Assembly: GCA_937625935.1 (NCBI GenBank)
Contig: OW569387.1
Span: 248,001-312,000, forward strand
Length of the DNA: 64,000 nt
Source: Tetramitus jugosus
Lineage: Eukaryota > Heterolobosea > Eutetramitea > Acrasida > Vahlkampfiidae
Reading direction: 5' to 3'
The position numbers and the translations under genes are program-made. The notes below the pieces were generated by a model that was not told the DNA's origin, searched no databases, and saw only the letters and a program-made list of their open reading frames with translations. Below, in pieces: positions 1 through 9,866 of the stretch. Numbering within the stretch: position 1 is the stretch's first letter; each line of letters starts with the position of its first letter.

Positions 1-2409
1 GTCAGAGCTGGATGCTTCAAGGAAGCTATGGAAATGTTTGAGAGAGTGGGTAATTGGGATGAAGTCCAAAACATTGCTGAATCATTCATGAATGAAAAGG
101 AAATTGGGGAATTGTACACCAATCGAGCTGTAATGCTTGAAAATAAGCAAAAGTTTAAGGATGCAGAAAAGTTGTATCTCAAAGCTAATGAAACAGATTT
201 AGCGATCAATATGTACAGAAAGAATCATCTGTTCGATGATATGATTAGATTAGTGACAAAGTACCGACCGGTTCTTCTCAATGATGCTCACCTGCAAATT
301 GCCAAGCAACTTGAAAATGAAGGACAACTCAGACAAGCTGAGCATCACTACTTGGAATCTGAAGATTGGAAAGGTGCAGTTAGTATGTATAGAAATAATG
401 ACAAATGGGACGATGCAATACGAGTTGCGAAATCATATGGTGGACAGAACTCTTGGAAGAAAGTTGCTTGGGAGTGGGCTCATGCAACAGGTGGAGAGAC
501 TGGAGGTGAAGCAGGCGCAAAGTTGTTGGTGAAATTGGGTTTGATCGAAGAAGCAATCGACTATTGCATTAAGCAGCAACTGTGGGATATGTCCTTCGAT
601 CTAGCTCGTACCTACACCAAGAGCAAACTTATTGATGTACATCTCAAATATGCCATGCATCTGGAGGATGGTGGTCACTTCAAGCAAGCCGAAGAAGAGT
701 ACTTGAATGCACAAAGTCCGAAAGAAGCTGTAGAAATGTACATTCACCAAGCAGATTGGAGCAATGCAGTGAGAGTAGCAGAGAGTCATGAATCTTCCTT
801 GATAAATTATGTACTGGAGAGACAAGCTATGATCGCGTTCGATAATGGAGACTACTCGCTGGCAGAGAAATTATTCATTCAAGCCAAGAAACCAGAAACT
901 CTTATCCAAAAGTACAAGGAAGCAAACAAATACCAGGACGCAAAGAGAATTGCCGATACTCATCTTCACACAGACACTCAACGCGAGATTGCTTCTGAGT
1001 GGGCAGAAAACTTGGACGACAACGAGGATCCAGCACGCCCTGCTCGAATGTTCGCCCAGAGTGGCGATTATTCGAAGGCGATTGATGCATACTTGAATTT
1101 TGGTTGGAAATCAATGAATATCGAATATCTAGAGACAGAATGGAGGAATGCTATATCATTGGCATCTAATCATATCCAGAGCAGACTTCAGGAGGTTGTG
1201 AAGACTGTTACTCATCGGTTGATCGAACTTAAGAAACCCAAATCAGCCGCTAACATCCTCGTAAGTGTAGGCAGCATTCGGGAAGCCGCAGAACTGTTAG
1301 TTAGTCATCACATGTTTGGAGATGCTTTCGCCATCTCAAAAACCAATCCAAGCGTACATCAATTCGTTCAGCAACAGCACAAGAAATTCCTTATGTCCAG
1401 CGAAAATCCAGAAGACTTGATCCAAGGAGGAAACATTGATGCAGCCATCAATGGTCTGGCTAGTCGTCAAGAATGGGAGGAAGCTATCAAATTGGCTCAA
1501 ACTCATCAAAAGAATGAAGCCATCTCAAAATATACTTCCATCTACACGACACGTCTTGTCGAAGAGAAACAGTATGACAAGGCACTACAAATATTGGAGC
1601 AATATGGACTGCCTCTGGAACAGAATATGATCCTTTCCTATGTTGAAATTGTTAAATATGTCATCTGGACTCAGCAGAACAACAAGCAGGGCGTACAACG
1701 ATGCAGAGATATGCTCACGCCACTCTTGGAAGGATTCCAACAATCACTAGGATCAGATCCATTATTCGTCACACTTGTCAAGCTCTACAACATCACTCAT
1801 CTTTTGGTAATGAAGCACACATGCAAGGAAAATGAACTACAAGACTTGTATGCCAAAGCCTGCATTAGTTTGTTGCGCTATTGTGACGAACTGAATCCAG
1901 AACAAGCATTCTATGAGGCTGGAGGTGCTGCACGAATGAGAAAATGGAACGGAATGGCATACATCTTCTTCAATCGTTATCTTGACATACATGAGATGAT
2001 TGAGGAATCAGGTGGTTCCAGCCACGCACAACTCGTCGAACTCGACAATGCTGATTTCCTAGAAACGGACATTCCATACAAAGTGCCACTGCCAGAAGAA
2101 TCCATCGTGGATGAAACGATGCATGCCGAAGTGGACGAGTTTGTTCTCGTCGATTGCATGGACACTGAACCAGGACTCAACCATCGATCATGTGACCAAT
2201 GTGCAAAAGACATTTATGAAGCATGCTTGATTTGTCCTCACTGTTCAAAAAAGTACGATGCTTGTATTGTCACTGGATATCCAGTTGTCAAGGCTCAGCG
2301 AGTCCAGTGCTCCGAATGCAACAAACCAGCCAACAAGACAGATTGGAACAATTATATCATGAAGTGTAAGAATTGTCCAAATTGTCACCATCAGCAACTC
2401 ACCTTTTGA
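1..2409 (+). CDS. IFT172: Intraflagellar transport protein IFT172, C-terminal part (5' end outside window)
   Basis: The reading frame is open from base 1 and ends at TGA 2407-2409, giving about 802 residues of a protein that is normally about 1,700-1,800 residues, so the N-terminal WD40 half lies upstream. What is seen is a long alpha-solenoid of TPR-like helical hairpins (recurring forms such as QAEEEYLNAQSPKEAVEMY and DWKGAVSMYRNNDKWDDAIRVA), ending in Cys-rich zinc-ribbon-like CxxC pairs over the last ~75 residues (CDQCAKD, CPHCSKKYDAC, CSECNK, CKNCPNCHH). This order is typical of IFT172, the largest subunit of the IFT-B complex, which moves cargo along the ciliary axoneme. It implies that the organism builds a flagellum. 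No intron is apparent in this part. Confidence 0.92.
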   Translation, partial: VRAGCFKEAMEMFERVGNWDEVQNIAESFMNEKEIGELYTNRAVMLENKQKFKDAEKLYLKANETDLAINMYRKNHLFDDMIRLVTKYRPVLLNDAHLQIAKQLENEGQLRQAEHHYLESEDWKGAVSMYRNNDKWDDAIRVAKSYGGQNSWKKVAWEWAHATGGETGGEAGAKLLVKLGLIEEAIDYCIKQQLWDMSFDLARTYTKSKLIDVHLKYAMHLEDGGHFKQAEEEYLNAQSPKEAVEMYIHQADWSNAVRVAESHESSLINYVLERQAMIAFDNGDYSLAEKLFIQAKKPETLIQKYKEANKYQDAKRIADTHLHTDTQREIASEWAENLDDNEDPARPARMFAQSGDYSKAIDAYLNFGWKSMNIEYLETEWRNAISLASNHIQSRLQEVVKTVTHRLIELKKPKSAANILVSVGSIREAAELLVSHHMFGDAFAISKTNPSVHQFVQQQHKKFLMSSENPEDLIQGGNIDAAINGLASRQEWEEAIKLAQTHQKNEAISKYTSIYTTRLVEEKQYDKALQILEQYGLPLEQNMILSYVEIVKYVIWTQQNNKQGVQRCRDMLTPLLEGFQQSLGSDPLFVTLVKLYNITHLLVMKHTCKENELQDLYAKACISLLRYCDELNPEQAFYEAGGAARMRKWNGMAYIFFNRYLDIHEMIEESGGSSHAQLVELDNADFLETDIPYKVPLPEESIVDETMHAEVDEFVLVDCMDTEPGLNHRSCDQCAKDIYEACLICPHCSKKYDACIVTGYPVVKAQRVQCSECNKPANKTDWNNYIMKCKNCPNCHHQQLTF

Positions 2410-2543
2410 GATGTGCAGATCACAATATAAACCTTTTCTGAACGTTTTTTCACTTGCAAGTGTTGTTGATTGCTGATCTTTGATATATCCCAATGTTTTT
2501 CTTTTGGTCTCTGTCCAAGTTCGAAAGCCAGTGAACAAAAAAC

Positions 2544-3590
2544 ATGACTGCCGAACCAACAACAACACTGTTGAGTTGGGATGAACTATTTCAGATTCTT
2601 CTCTTTCTGCCAGCTTCTGATCTGTGTCACTATGCCATGACCAATTCCACTGCTTATGAGTGTATCATGACCAATCAGCACTTGTGGACAGTGCTTCTCA
2701 AGAGAGACTTCACTGACACGATTGAACATTTGCAACAAGGATCAAACAGAGAGACATTCCAATCTTCTTTGAACATTACCAGTGCCACTGAAGTGAGTCA
2801 AGACTGTTGTGATGAAATGAAGGATTACATGTGTCACCACAAGCGATTTTCCCAATTTCCATTCGATCCAGTCATGTCGCGTTCCATGTATGACCAGGAG
2901 TCTAATCACACAATCTCAAAAATCTTGTTCCCTGTGTGCAGAGGTCCACTGAATCTGTCAGTGATTGATGCATTGATTAATAGACAACTCGTGATACCAC
3001 CAGACGTTACGCCAAACAACCAGCTGGCTATCGACTTCAAGCTTTTGTGTATGGCTTCGAGACAACCAAAGGTAACTCCAAACTTGACATTTCGACTTTG
3101 GATGATCAGTCAGAATCGATTTCAAACCTTAATCAAATGTTACTTCCGTGAGACTCAATGCTTGGTAATCACAGTAGACGCGAGCCATGCATGGAACGAG
3201 GATACTTATGATCCAGTTTATTCATACAGTGATTGTTCAAATTCTCTGACAAATGCTTTGTTTACACTAAAGGAGAGCATATCATTTTTAAAGTTTGAAT
3301 CACCAAAGGCCTGTAAAGGTGTTTTGATTGTCGGTGTTGGTGTTTGGTCAGAAGCTGCACCTATTTCAAAACAGAGATTCCTAAAGGATTGTGCTCAAAT
3401 GTTTGATGCTTTACCTTTGGAATATTTTGAGTTGACTTGTGAGAATGCAGCAGTTATGACTGATGTTATGCTGAGGCGCTTTTACACATTTCATCAACAA
3501 AGCACTCTAGAGGATGCCATGTTAGCTAAAGGACAAGCGGCACCACAAGAACAGTTAGGAGAGACTCCAACAAGATGTATCTTGAGTTGA
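2544..3590 (+). CDS. F-box protein fused to a degenerate Rab-like GTPase domain with a C-terminal CAAX box
   Basis: Single-exon ORF of 348 residues. Residues about 9-56 (LSWDELFQILLFLPASDL... then TNQHLWTVLLKRDF) read as an F-box, the motif that docks to SKP1 in SCF ubiquitin ligases. Residues about 125-318 follow the Rab/Ras fold in order: SKILFPVCRG in the P-loop place, LAIDFKLL as in the Rab switch I strand, FRLWMISQNRFQTLIKCYF where Rabs have LWDTAGQERFRSLI..YY, CLVITVDAS for the next strand, GVLIVGVGVWSE for the NKxD strand, and YFELTCENAA for the SAK strand. All nucleotide-binding motifs are lost (no GKS/T, no DTAGQ, no NKxD), so it should not bind GTP in the usual way. The last four residues, CILS, fit a prenylation CAAX box. 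The alignment is by eye. Function is inferred only: perhaps a membrane-tethered substrate adaptor. Confidence 0.7.
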   Translation: MTAEPTTTLLSWDELFQILLFLPASDLCHYAMTNSTAYECIMTNQHLWTVLLKRDFTDTIEHLQQGSNRETFQSSLNITSATEVSQDCCDEMKDYMCHHKRFSQFPFDPVMSRSMYDQESNHTISKILFPVCRGPLNLSVIDALINRQLVIPPDVTPNNQLAIDFKLLCMASRQPKVTPNLTFRLWMISQNRFQTLIKCYFRETQCLVITVDASHAWNEDTYDPVYSYSDCSNSLTNALFTLKESISFLKFESPKACKGVLIVGVGVWSEAAPISKQRFLKDCAQMFDALPLEYFELTCENAAVMTDVMLRRFYTFHQQSTLEDAMLAKGQAAPQEQLGETPTRCILS

Positions 3591-3707
3591 GGCAACATCT
3601 TTAGGTTACGATGATTACTACCCCAAAGTGTTGACTTGATTCGAAGAACGGAATACCGATCTGATCTTCCACCTCACACACATTCTCCGCGCTTTTCTTG
3701 ATATGAT

Positions 3708-3822
3708 AGCGAAACAACAATGACGTTTGGTGACCAAGGGCCATCACTCTTCAGACGATGGCTGAAGAAAACAAAAGACAACAAAAGTGAGCACCGAAAT
3801 GGTTGTATTAAAAAAAAAAAAA
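3708..3822 (+). mobile_element. Solo 3' end of a non-LTR retrotransposon
   Basis: The stretch from AGCGAAACAACAATGACG to the A-run matches the 3' untranslated end of the element at 12.1-12.2 kb block by block: the same start, a GCCATC/GATGGC inverted pair (3748-3775 region), then GTGAGCACCGAAATGG and the shared terminus TTGTATTA followed by about 13 A. It holds no coding sequence, so it is a strongly 5'-truncated ('dead on arrival') insertion. It sits 117 bp after the F-box gene and 120 bp before the likely ATG of the next gene, where it may contribute leader or promoter sequence. Unlike the copies at 11-15 kb it has no tRNA gene beside it. Confidence 0.8.
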
Positions 3823-3942
3823 TGTTTCCGCAAGAAAGAATGTTAGAGCGCTCCTCCCCTTTATTGGCGTGTGGTGCCCTTAATTGCATCGAGTCCAAAA
3901 CACAAAAAAAACCAAAATCCCCAACAGTTTGATCAAAGAGCA

Positions 3943-6900
3943 ATGCTGCATCGCAAAGCCTCTCAAAGACTACTAGTGAGTTCATCACGTCGTCGTCATC
4001 ATCATCATCGTGCATGTCTCTCACATGCATTGCACAACCCCAACCATCAACATCCACTCACACCATCATCATCATCATCAATCACATGTTGTCCTCCAAC
4101 ACAAAAACAACACTTAAATTATCATCAAACCATTGCGACTCTCTTTCCAGCAGCAGCAATTGCCACCAAAAATCAATCAACCAAAAATCATGCATCATCA
4201 AAAACCAGTGCTGCTGGAGTCAACTTGGAACAAGTGGAGCAAGTTGTGTTCAGAGGTCACGAGGCCACTCATCCACTCGATCACTTTTTCAAACCAAAGT
4301 CCATTGTTGTCATTGGTGCATCCGAGCATCAAAATTCCAATGGTCGTATCATTTTGTGGAATTTGATGAGTTGTCGATTGGTCAAAGTCTATCCCATTCA
4401 TCCCACAAAGAGCTCAGTCATGGGATTGAGTGCCTATCCTAGTGTTGAATCCATTGTTGATAGTTTGGTGCACCAGTCATCTTCTTCTTCATCGACATCA
4501 ATGAGAAAAAACAATGGTTCAACAGTGTCAACAACAACAACAACAACAACGACACCATTGATTGATTTGGCAATCATTTGTACACCAGTGGATCAATTGA
4601 TTTCTGCATTGAGTGACTGTATTCGAGCAGGTGTCAAGGCTGCTGTGCTCGTCAGTCCCAGTCAGCACCAACCGACTGCAGCATCCTCGTTGAACTCTCA
4701 ACAAGACACTGATCGAATCTACGAGCAAGCATTACAAATGGCAAAACAAGCGGGAATGAGATTAATGGGTCCGGATTGTCTAGGAGTCATGACGCCTGGT
4801 ATTGGATCGGATGGAAGAACAGTGTTTATGAATGCGACATTTACGGGATCAGCAGCAATCCCAGGTAGAATCGCAGTCATTTCACAGACGAGTGAAATGG
4901 GTGTGACGGTGCTCGATTGGGGACTAAAGAAGAATGTGGGATTTTCAGCCTTCATGTCCATTGGTTCCAACATGTTGGACATTAGTTGGGGTGATTTGAT
5001 AGAGTATTATGGACGGGATGAGAATACGGATGCCATTCTGTTGTACATGGAGAGTATAGGATCCATTGAGAATGCACGTCAGTTCATTAGTGCTGCTAGG
5101 AATGTGGCACTCAAGAAGCCTATTATTCTAATCAAGTCTGGAAGAAGAGCAACGGAGCTTCCTGCTCAGCAACATGATAGCTTGATCAAGGAGCAAGAAC
5201 AATCGAGAACAGAGTCACTCATGGACTCAGATAAGGTGCTAGATACCATATTTGAGAGATGTGGTGTATTGAGAGTAGATACGATTGAGGATTTGTTTAA
5301 TATGGCTCAAGTGTTGTCGAAGCAACCTAGACCAAAAGGAAATCGCATTGCACTGATTAGTAACTCGACATCTGCTTCGAACATTGCAGTGGATTCATTG
5401 TATGATAAGGGCGAATTGGCTCAATTGAGTGAATCAACCAAGCTGGAATTGCAAAGCAAATTACCAGAGATGATTCAAATGAATAACCCATTGAATATAT
5501 TGCCTGATGCCAAACCAGAGAGATACATTGAGGCCATGGATATTTTGTCCAAGGATCCAAATGTAGATGCCATTTTGGCGATTTTGACTCCACAGGAGTT
5601 GACTGAACCGACAAGAACGGCTCAATTAATTAAGCGACGATTTGCAGTCTCTTCAGTTAATAAGACACTGGTCGATCAACCAGTGATCCTAACGTGCTGG
5701 ATGGGAGGATTAGAGACAGAAGTGGGACGTGATATGCTCGTGGACTCTGGTATTCCATCGTTCATCTTCCCAGACACAGTGCTTCAAGTGTATAAATACA
5801 TGTGGAAATACTCGAAAAATATTGAGAATCTGTACGAAGTGACATCAAAGGCTATCGAGAAGCAACAAACTTCTCTTCCTCAGCTAACAGAGGAAAATGT
5901 ACAACAAGCGAAATCCATCCTTCAGAACATTATGGACTCTGGCAGAAGAATATTGAATGAGCATGAGTCAAAGGCTATTCTTGAACTGTATGGAATACCA
6001 ACTGCGAAATCAATTGTGTGTAACTCGATTGAAGAAGCCCTTGCAGCTGCCCAAAATATAGGATATCCTGTTGCAATGAAGGTTCACTCTGATACCATTA
6101 CATACAAATTAGAGATTGATGGTGTGAAGCTCAATCTGCAAGATGATGAGGCAATCAAGAGGTGCTTCAACAAGATTACCAACTCTATCGAAAAGTTTGG
6201 TAAAACAAGTGAATACAAGGGTGTTACCGTACAGCCAATGATCAAGCAACTTGGTTATCATTCAACATTTGAGCTCATACTGGGATCAACCTACGACAAT
6301 CAATTTGGTCCCATGTTGTTGTTCGGTTCTGGTGGATCCTACGTGGGTGTTAATGAGGATGTTGCTCTAGCTGTCCCACCGCTCACAAACACTTTAGCAA
6401 AGAAAATGATCAAAAAGACAAGAATCTCACGTGTATTGGAAGGCTACAGAATGAAGGCCGGAGTAGACATGGAACTCTTACAACAAGTGATTACTAGATT
6501 CTCGAGACTGGTCATCGATCTGTCTGCCTATGTCAAGAATATTGATATTAATCCCATCAAGATCTCATCTGCCGCACTACTCGGCACACAGGATCTAAAG
6601 TTAATTGCTTTGGATGCTCGAATGATTCTTCATCCGGAAGGTGTCAAGAAAATTACCCCTGTGATCCGTCTCTATCCTACCGAATATGTCACAAAGGTAA
6701 CTCTACGCAATGGCGATCATGCTGTTGTGAGGCCACTGAGATTTGACGACCATCCTCGATTGGTGAACTTCTTTGGAAGTCTATCAAAAGCACAGTTCGA
6801 ACTATCATCCAAGGAAGAAGCACTCAGCTATGAAAATGCATTCTACAATTTGAAGAAGCAACAAGAGAAGGCTCAGATCAATCATCAACACCAATCTGAC

Positions 6901-7308
6901 GAGAAACCAGAGATGCTTCAATTGAACAACTCTGTAGGCAAACTCATCTACAACGAGTTGGTCCAAATGTGCATTGGAGATTATGACAGAGAATTGGTGT
7001 TGGGAGCATTGGTAGAAGATTGTATTGTAGCGATTGGACGTTATACTGTTTCTCCTCGATCGACTGCCAACTACAAGATTGCTGAAATTGCTGTACTGGT
7101 AGGAGAGAGCTACCAAAAGCATGGTGTTGGTAGATGTGTTTTGTCTGAAATGGTGAATGTCGCCAAGAAGGAGGCCGTCAAAGAATTGGTTGCCCACATT
7201 CACACGAGCAACGTCGGAATGCAAAAATTGACCACCAAGCTCGGATTCAAGATTCAAAGAGAAACAGCTGCCAAACCAGGTTTTGTCACAGCTACTTTAG
7301 TTCTGTAA
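3943..7308 (+). CDS. PatZ-like protein: NDP-forming acyl-CoA synthetase domains fused to a GNAT acetyltransferase, probably mitochondrial
   Basis: Single exon, 1,121 residues from the first in-frame ATG (the frame is open further upstream but without an ATG). Order: Arg/His-rich N-terminus (MLHRKASQRLLVSSSRRR) fitting a mitochondrial presequence; CoA-binding Rossmann domain from about residue 110 (FFKPKSIVVIGASEHQNSNG); succinyl-CoA-synthetase-like domains (VISQTSEMGVTVLDWG); ATP-grasp domain from about 670 (ESKAILELYGIPTAKS, YPVAMKVHSD); and a C-terminal GNAT domain from about 915 (VVRPLRFDDHPRLVNFF; acetyl-CoA loop ESYQKHGVGR; GMQKLTTKLGFKI). This is the layout of bacterial Pat/PatZ protein acetyltransferases. 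The active-site motif SHTGAL of ADP-forming enzymes reads SRTESL here, with Arg422 in place of the phosphorylated His, so synthetase activity is probably lost and acetyl transfer to proteins is the likelier role. A Ser/Thr-rich insert lies near residues 185-205. Confidence 0.85.
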   Translation: MLHRKASQRLLVSSSRRRHHHHRACLSHALHNPNHQHPLTPSSSSSITCCPPTQKQHLNYHQTIATLFPAAAIATKNQSTKNHASSKTSAAGVNLEQVEQVVFRGHEATHPLDHFFKPKSIVVIGASEHQNSNGRIILWNLMSCRLVKVYPIHPTKSSVMGLSAYPSVESIVDSLVHQSSSSSSTSMRKNNGSTVSTTTTTTTTPLIDLAIICTPVDQLISALSDCIRAGVKAAVLVSPSQHQPTAASSLNSQQDTDRIYEQALQMAKQAGMRLMGPDCLGVMTPGIGSDGRTVFMNATFTGSAAIPGRIAVISQTSEMGVTVLDWGLKKNVGFSAFMSIGSNMLDISWGDLIEYYGRDENTDAILLYMESIGSIENARQFISAARNVALKKPIILIKSGRRATELPAQQHDSLIKEQEQSRTESLMDSDKVLDTIFERCGVLRVDTIEDLFNMAQVLSKQPRPKGNRIALISNSTSASNIAVDSLYDKGELAQLSESTKLELQSKLPEMIQMNNPLNILPDAKPERYIEAMDILSKDPNVDAILAILTPQELTEPTRTAQLIKRRFAVSSVNKTLVDQPVILTCWMGGLETEVGRDMLVDSGIPSFIFPDTVLQVYKYMWKYSKNIENLYEVTSKAIEKQQTSLPQLTEENVQQAKSILQNIMDSGRRILNEHESKAILELYGIPTAKSIVCNSIEEALAAAQNIGYPVAMKVHSDTITYKLEIDGVKLNLQDDEAIKRCFNKITNSIEKFGKTSEYKGVTVQPMIKQLGYHSTFELILGSTYDNQFGPMLLFGSGGSYVGVNEDVALAVPPLTNTLAKKMIKKTRISRVLEGYRMKAGVDMELLQQVITRFSRLVIDLSAYVKNIDINPIKISSAALLGTQDLKLIALDARMILHPEGVKKITPVIRLYPTEYVTKVTLRNGDHAVVRPLRFDDHPRLVNFFGSLSKAQFELSSKEEALSYENAFYNLKKQQEKAQINHQHQSDEKPEMLQLNNSVGKLIYNELVQMCIGDYDRELVLGALVEDCIVAIGRYTVSPRSTANYKIAEIAVLVGESYQKHGVGRCVLSEMVNVAKKEAVKELVAHIHTSNVGMQKLTTKLGFKIQRETAAKPGFVTATLVL

Positions 7309-7443
7309 AATCAATCCACCCAACAGCGTTGTATTCTCGTCGTGGCTGAACAAATTTTCTCCTTTCAAAAAACACCGCCTAATTTCCCGTGCAATTTTCA
7401 CGCAAACGCAAAAAATTATCAACACAATAAGAAAGCAGCCGTC

Positions 7444-8112
7444 ATGCCACTGATATTACGATTCCAGCGAATGGGTGTGAAGAACCGCCCAGTTTACCGC
7501 ATCATTGCAATTGACTCTAGAAAAAAGCTTTTGTCAGGAAAATTCATTGAGAAGGTACATACACCAAAATTTTATTGACAAATGAGCGACTTTTTTCACA
7601 TCATCTCACATGTGATGACTGACCTTTTTGTTCCTTCTTTTCATCCATTCACGAATGATTGCAATATTATGTTTTTGACATTGCTTTTTTTCACTTTTTG
7701 CGACAACCAATTTTCACCAACTTGCAACCAATTGAACAACCAACCACCACTCATCAACAATCAATTAATAATAACAATAATGTAATAGTTGGGCATCTAT
7801 GATCCAAACTTTAAGCAAGATCATGTCATGGTCTCCAGAACTCATCGTGCCATTGCTACGTTTGAACCAACTGAGCCATTGCAAGACATTGCACCATTCA
7901 AGGAACTTTACATTGACACTGAGAGGTGCAAGTATTGGTTGGCACTGGGAGCTAAGCCATCTCCAGCTGTTCATCGTGTGTTTAGCTTTGCTGGTATTTT
8001 GCCACCACCACCAAGTCGTCTTCCACAGGGATGGGATAACAAGAAGTGGACTGCAAACTTTAAGGCTGTTCACAATTATGTTAAAGCTAAGACGAAGATT
8101 GAAGAATCTTAA
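7444..8112 (+). CDS. Mitochondrial small ribosomal subunit protein bS16m
   Basis: Two exons, 7444-7554 and 7789-8112, joined in phase 0 across a 234-bp intron (GTACAT...TAATAG). The product is 144 residues. It opens MPLILRFQRMGVKNRPVYRI and continues IAIDSRKK, then after the join LGIYDPNF; this is the S16 signature (short start, R-x-G-x-K-N-x-P-x-Y-R-I, then GxYDP). The C-terminal ~70 residues, with GAKPSPAVHRVFSFAGILPPPP, extend past bacterial S16 as is common in mitochondrial forms. S16 binds 16S-type rRNA in small-subunit assembly. The first ATG after the upstream stop was chosen because it starts exactly at the conserved N-terminus; the frame upstream has no ATG. Confidence 0.9.
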
Positions 8113-8327
8113 TCGTACGAAAGCTCTCACTCATCTCTCATCTCAAAAAGCTTCCCACACACATTCCAACCAAAATCCAAGAATAAAAAAATACATTTCG
8201 GAGAAAAATGACAGAAGGTTCCACCAATTCGCTGATCGATTCTCAAAAACACAAAATCAAATTTCGCCGCATAGCACAAAAAACAGATCTCATCAAACAA
8301 CCAACCACCAACCAACCAACAGTCAAC

Positions 8328-9866
8328 ATGAATCCTCCACCACCACCATCTTCCTCCTCCTCAGCAACAACTAGGTTAACAAGAGATGAATACAAACAAC
8401 GAAAAGCACTTGAAGAGGCCAGAAAAGCCGGTACAGCCATGCCTGAAGTCGATGAAAGTGGAAGAGACATCAATCCTCACATTCCAGAGTATATCGCAAA
8501 AGCACCATGGTACATTAGTACGGGAAAACCAACACTTTCTCATCAGAAAAGTACCTTGCGAACGTCGGTACAAGAAGATGCACTGTCCAAGCAGTTTGAA
8601 AGTCAATCGAAACCGAAAAATGAATCACAACAACAACAACGGAAAAAGTTTGCGAAACGTGTGGTGACAAAGTATAGAGACGGTGCGTGTGAGAATTGCG
8701 GTGCCATGACTCACAAGACTCGTGAGTGTCTGGAAAGACCCCGACGTCGGGGCGCGAAATTAACCGGGAAAAATTTTCAGTCGGATGAATGGAGAGAGGA
8801 CGAAGAAGAGAATGCAGAGGCAGCACCTACGACTTCATTCGAGGGAAAGAGAGATCGGTGGCGTGGTTACGATGCCTCACAGTACGATCAAGTGTTTCAA
8901 TATCACCGACAGCTCGATATGGAGCGGAGAAAAAAAAAGGCGGCAGAAATTGCTTTACAGCAAATAGAGAACTTGAACAAGCAGGAAGAAAAGTCCAAGG
9001 CGGATGTGGCTGCCAATAACAATAGCAACCAAGCCAACAATGATAACTTGTCTGATTCTGACTCTGACATTGGAGACGATGAAGATAAGGAGCGTGATGC
9101 AGGACCCACGTTTGCCAATGCTGATCCAAGAACAAAATCAACGATTCGAAATTTGAGAATCAGAGAAGACATTGCCAAGTATCTCATCAATTTGGATGAA
9201 GAGTCGGCGCACTATGATCCAAAGACACGTTCCATGAGAGGCAATCCATTGCCTCAGATTGACCCAAGTGAGCTTGTTTATGCAGGTGACAATGTGTTGC
9301 GTCACACTGGTGAATGGAAGGATTTTGCATCGATTCAAATGTATGCACTACAGGCGCAGAACAAGGGACAAGAAGTGAACTTTGTGGGAGCGCCTTCTCA
9401 GGCCGAATTGAGCTTTCGAACCTTCCAGGAACGAAAAAAGGAGTTGGGAGAGACGAGACAACAGAATATTTTGGATGAGTACGGCGGTCAAGAGTACTTG
9501 AAGAAGCCAGAGGAGGACGCAGCACTGTCGCTCCACGAAAAGGAAGTATTTGTACAGTTTGCACGAGATGGGAGAGTGATTTCCTCTGGTAGTAACAGGT
9601 CGTCGATGGGTTCATCTATGAAGCGGAGCAAGTATCCCGAAGATGTGTATGAACATGGCCATACGAGTGTATGGGGATCGTACTGGAAGGATGGACAGTG
9701 GGGATATGCTTGTTGCAAGGTGATGAACCGAACCGCACAGTGTCCCAATGAAGATTTGTTGGATGTAGCTGGTATCGCGATGATGCCATCATCAGTTGCA
9801 GTTTCGAAAAATGAAGGAGTCAGTCATGCCGATTCAGGAAGGAAACGGAAACGCCATCGCGACTAG
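8328..9866 (+). CDS. SLU7: Pre-mRNA splicing factor SLU7
   Basis: A 512-residue protein needed for 3' splice-site choice in the second step of splicing. Visible marks: TRDEYKQRKALEEARKAG then DINPHIPEYIAKAPWY near the N-terminus, a CCHC zinc knuckle (CENCGAMTHKTREC, near residue 121), KFAKRVVTKYRDGAC just before it, and RDRWRGYDASQY further on; all are typical of SLU7. An acidic Asn-rich stretch (SDSDSDIGDDEDKERD) lies mid-protein and a basic tail RKRKRHRD ends it, likely nuclear localisation. The same frame is open to an earlier ATG at 8208, but that 120-bp stretch is a CAACC-rich leader-like sequence, so 8328 is preferred. Confidence 0.92.
   Translation: MNPPPPPSSSSSATTRLTRDEYKQRKALEEARKAGTAMPEVDESGRDINPHIPEYIAKAPWYISTGKPTLSHQKSTLRTSVQEDALSKQFESQSKPKNESQQQQRKKFAKRVVTKYRDGACENCGAMTHKTRECLERPRRRGAKLTGKNFQSDEWREDEEENAEAAPTTSFEGKRDRWRGYDASQYDQVFQYHRQLDMERRKKKAAEIALQQIENLNKQEEKSKADVAANNNSNQANNDNLSDSDSDIGDDEDKERDAGPTFANADPRTKSTIRNLRIREDIAKYLINLDEESAHYDPKTRSMRGNPLPQIDPSELVYAGDNVLRHTGEWKDFASIQMYALQAQNKGQEVNFVGAPSQAELSFRTFQERKKELGETRQQNILDEYGGQEYLKKPEEDAALSLHEKEVFVQFARDGRVISSGSNRSSMGSSMKRSKYPEDVYEHGHTSVWGSYWKDGQWGYACCKVMNRTAQCPNEDLLDVAGIAMMPSSVAVSKNEGVSHADSGRKRKRHRD

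Noticed and set aside
3871-3942. Upstream extension of the PatZ-like ORF
   Set aside because: The frame is open but begins at GTG, not ATG, and runs through A-rich leader-like sequence; the first ATG at 3943 begins a typical presequence.
3990-4095. CAT/CAA-rich simple repeat as a possible CRISPR or satellite
   Set aside because: It is low-complexity His/Ser coding and leader sequence without spaced direct repeats; the genome is eukaryotic.
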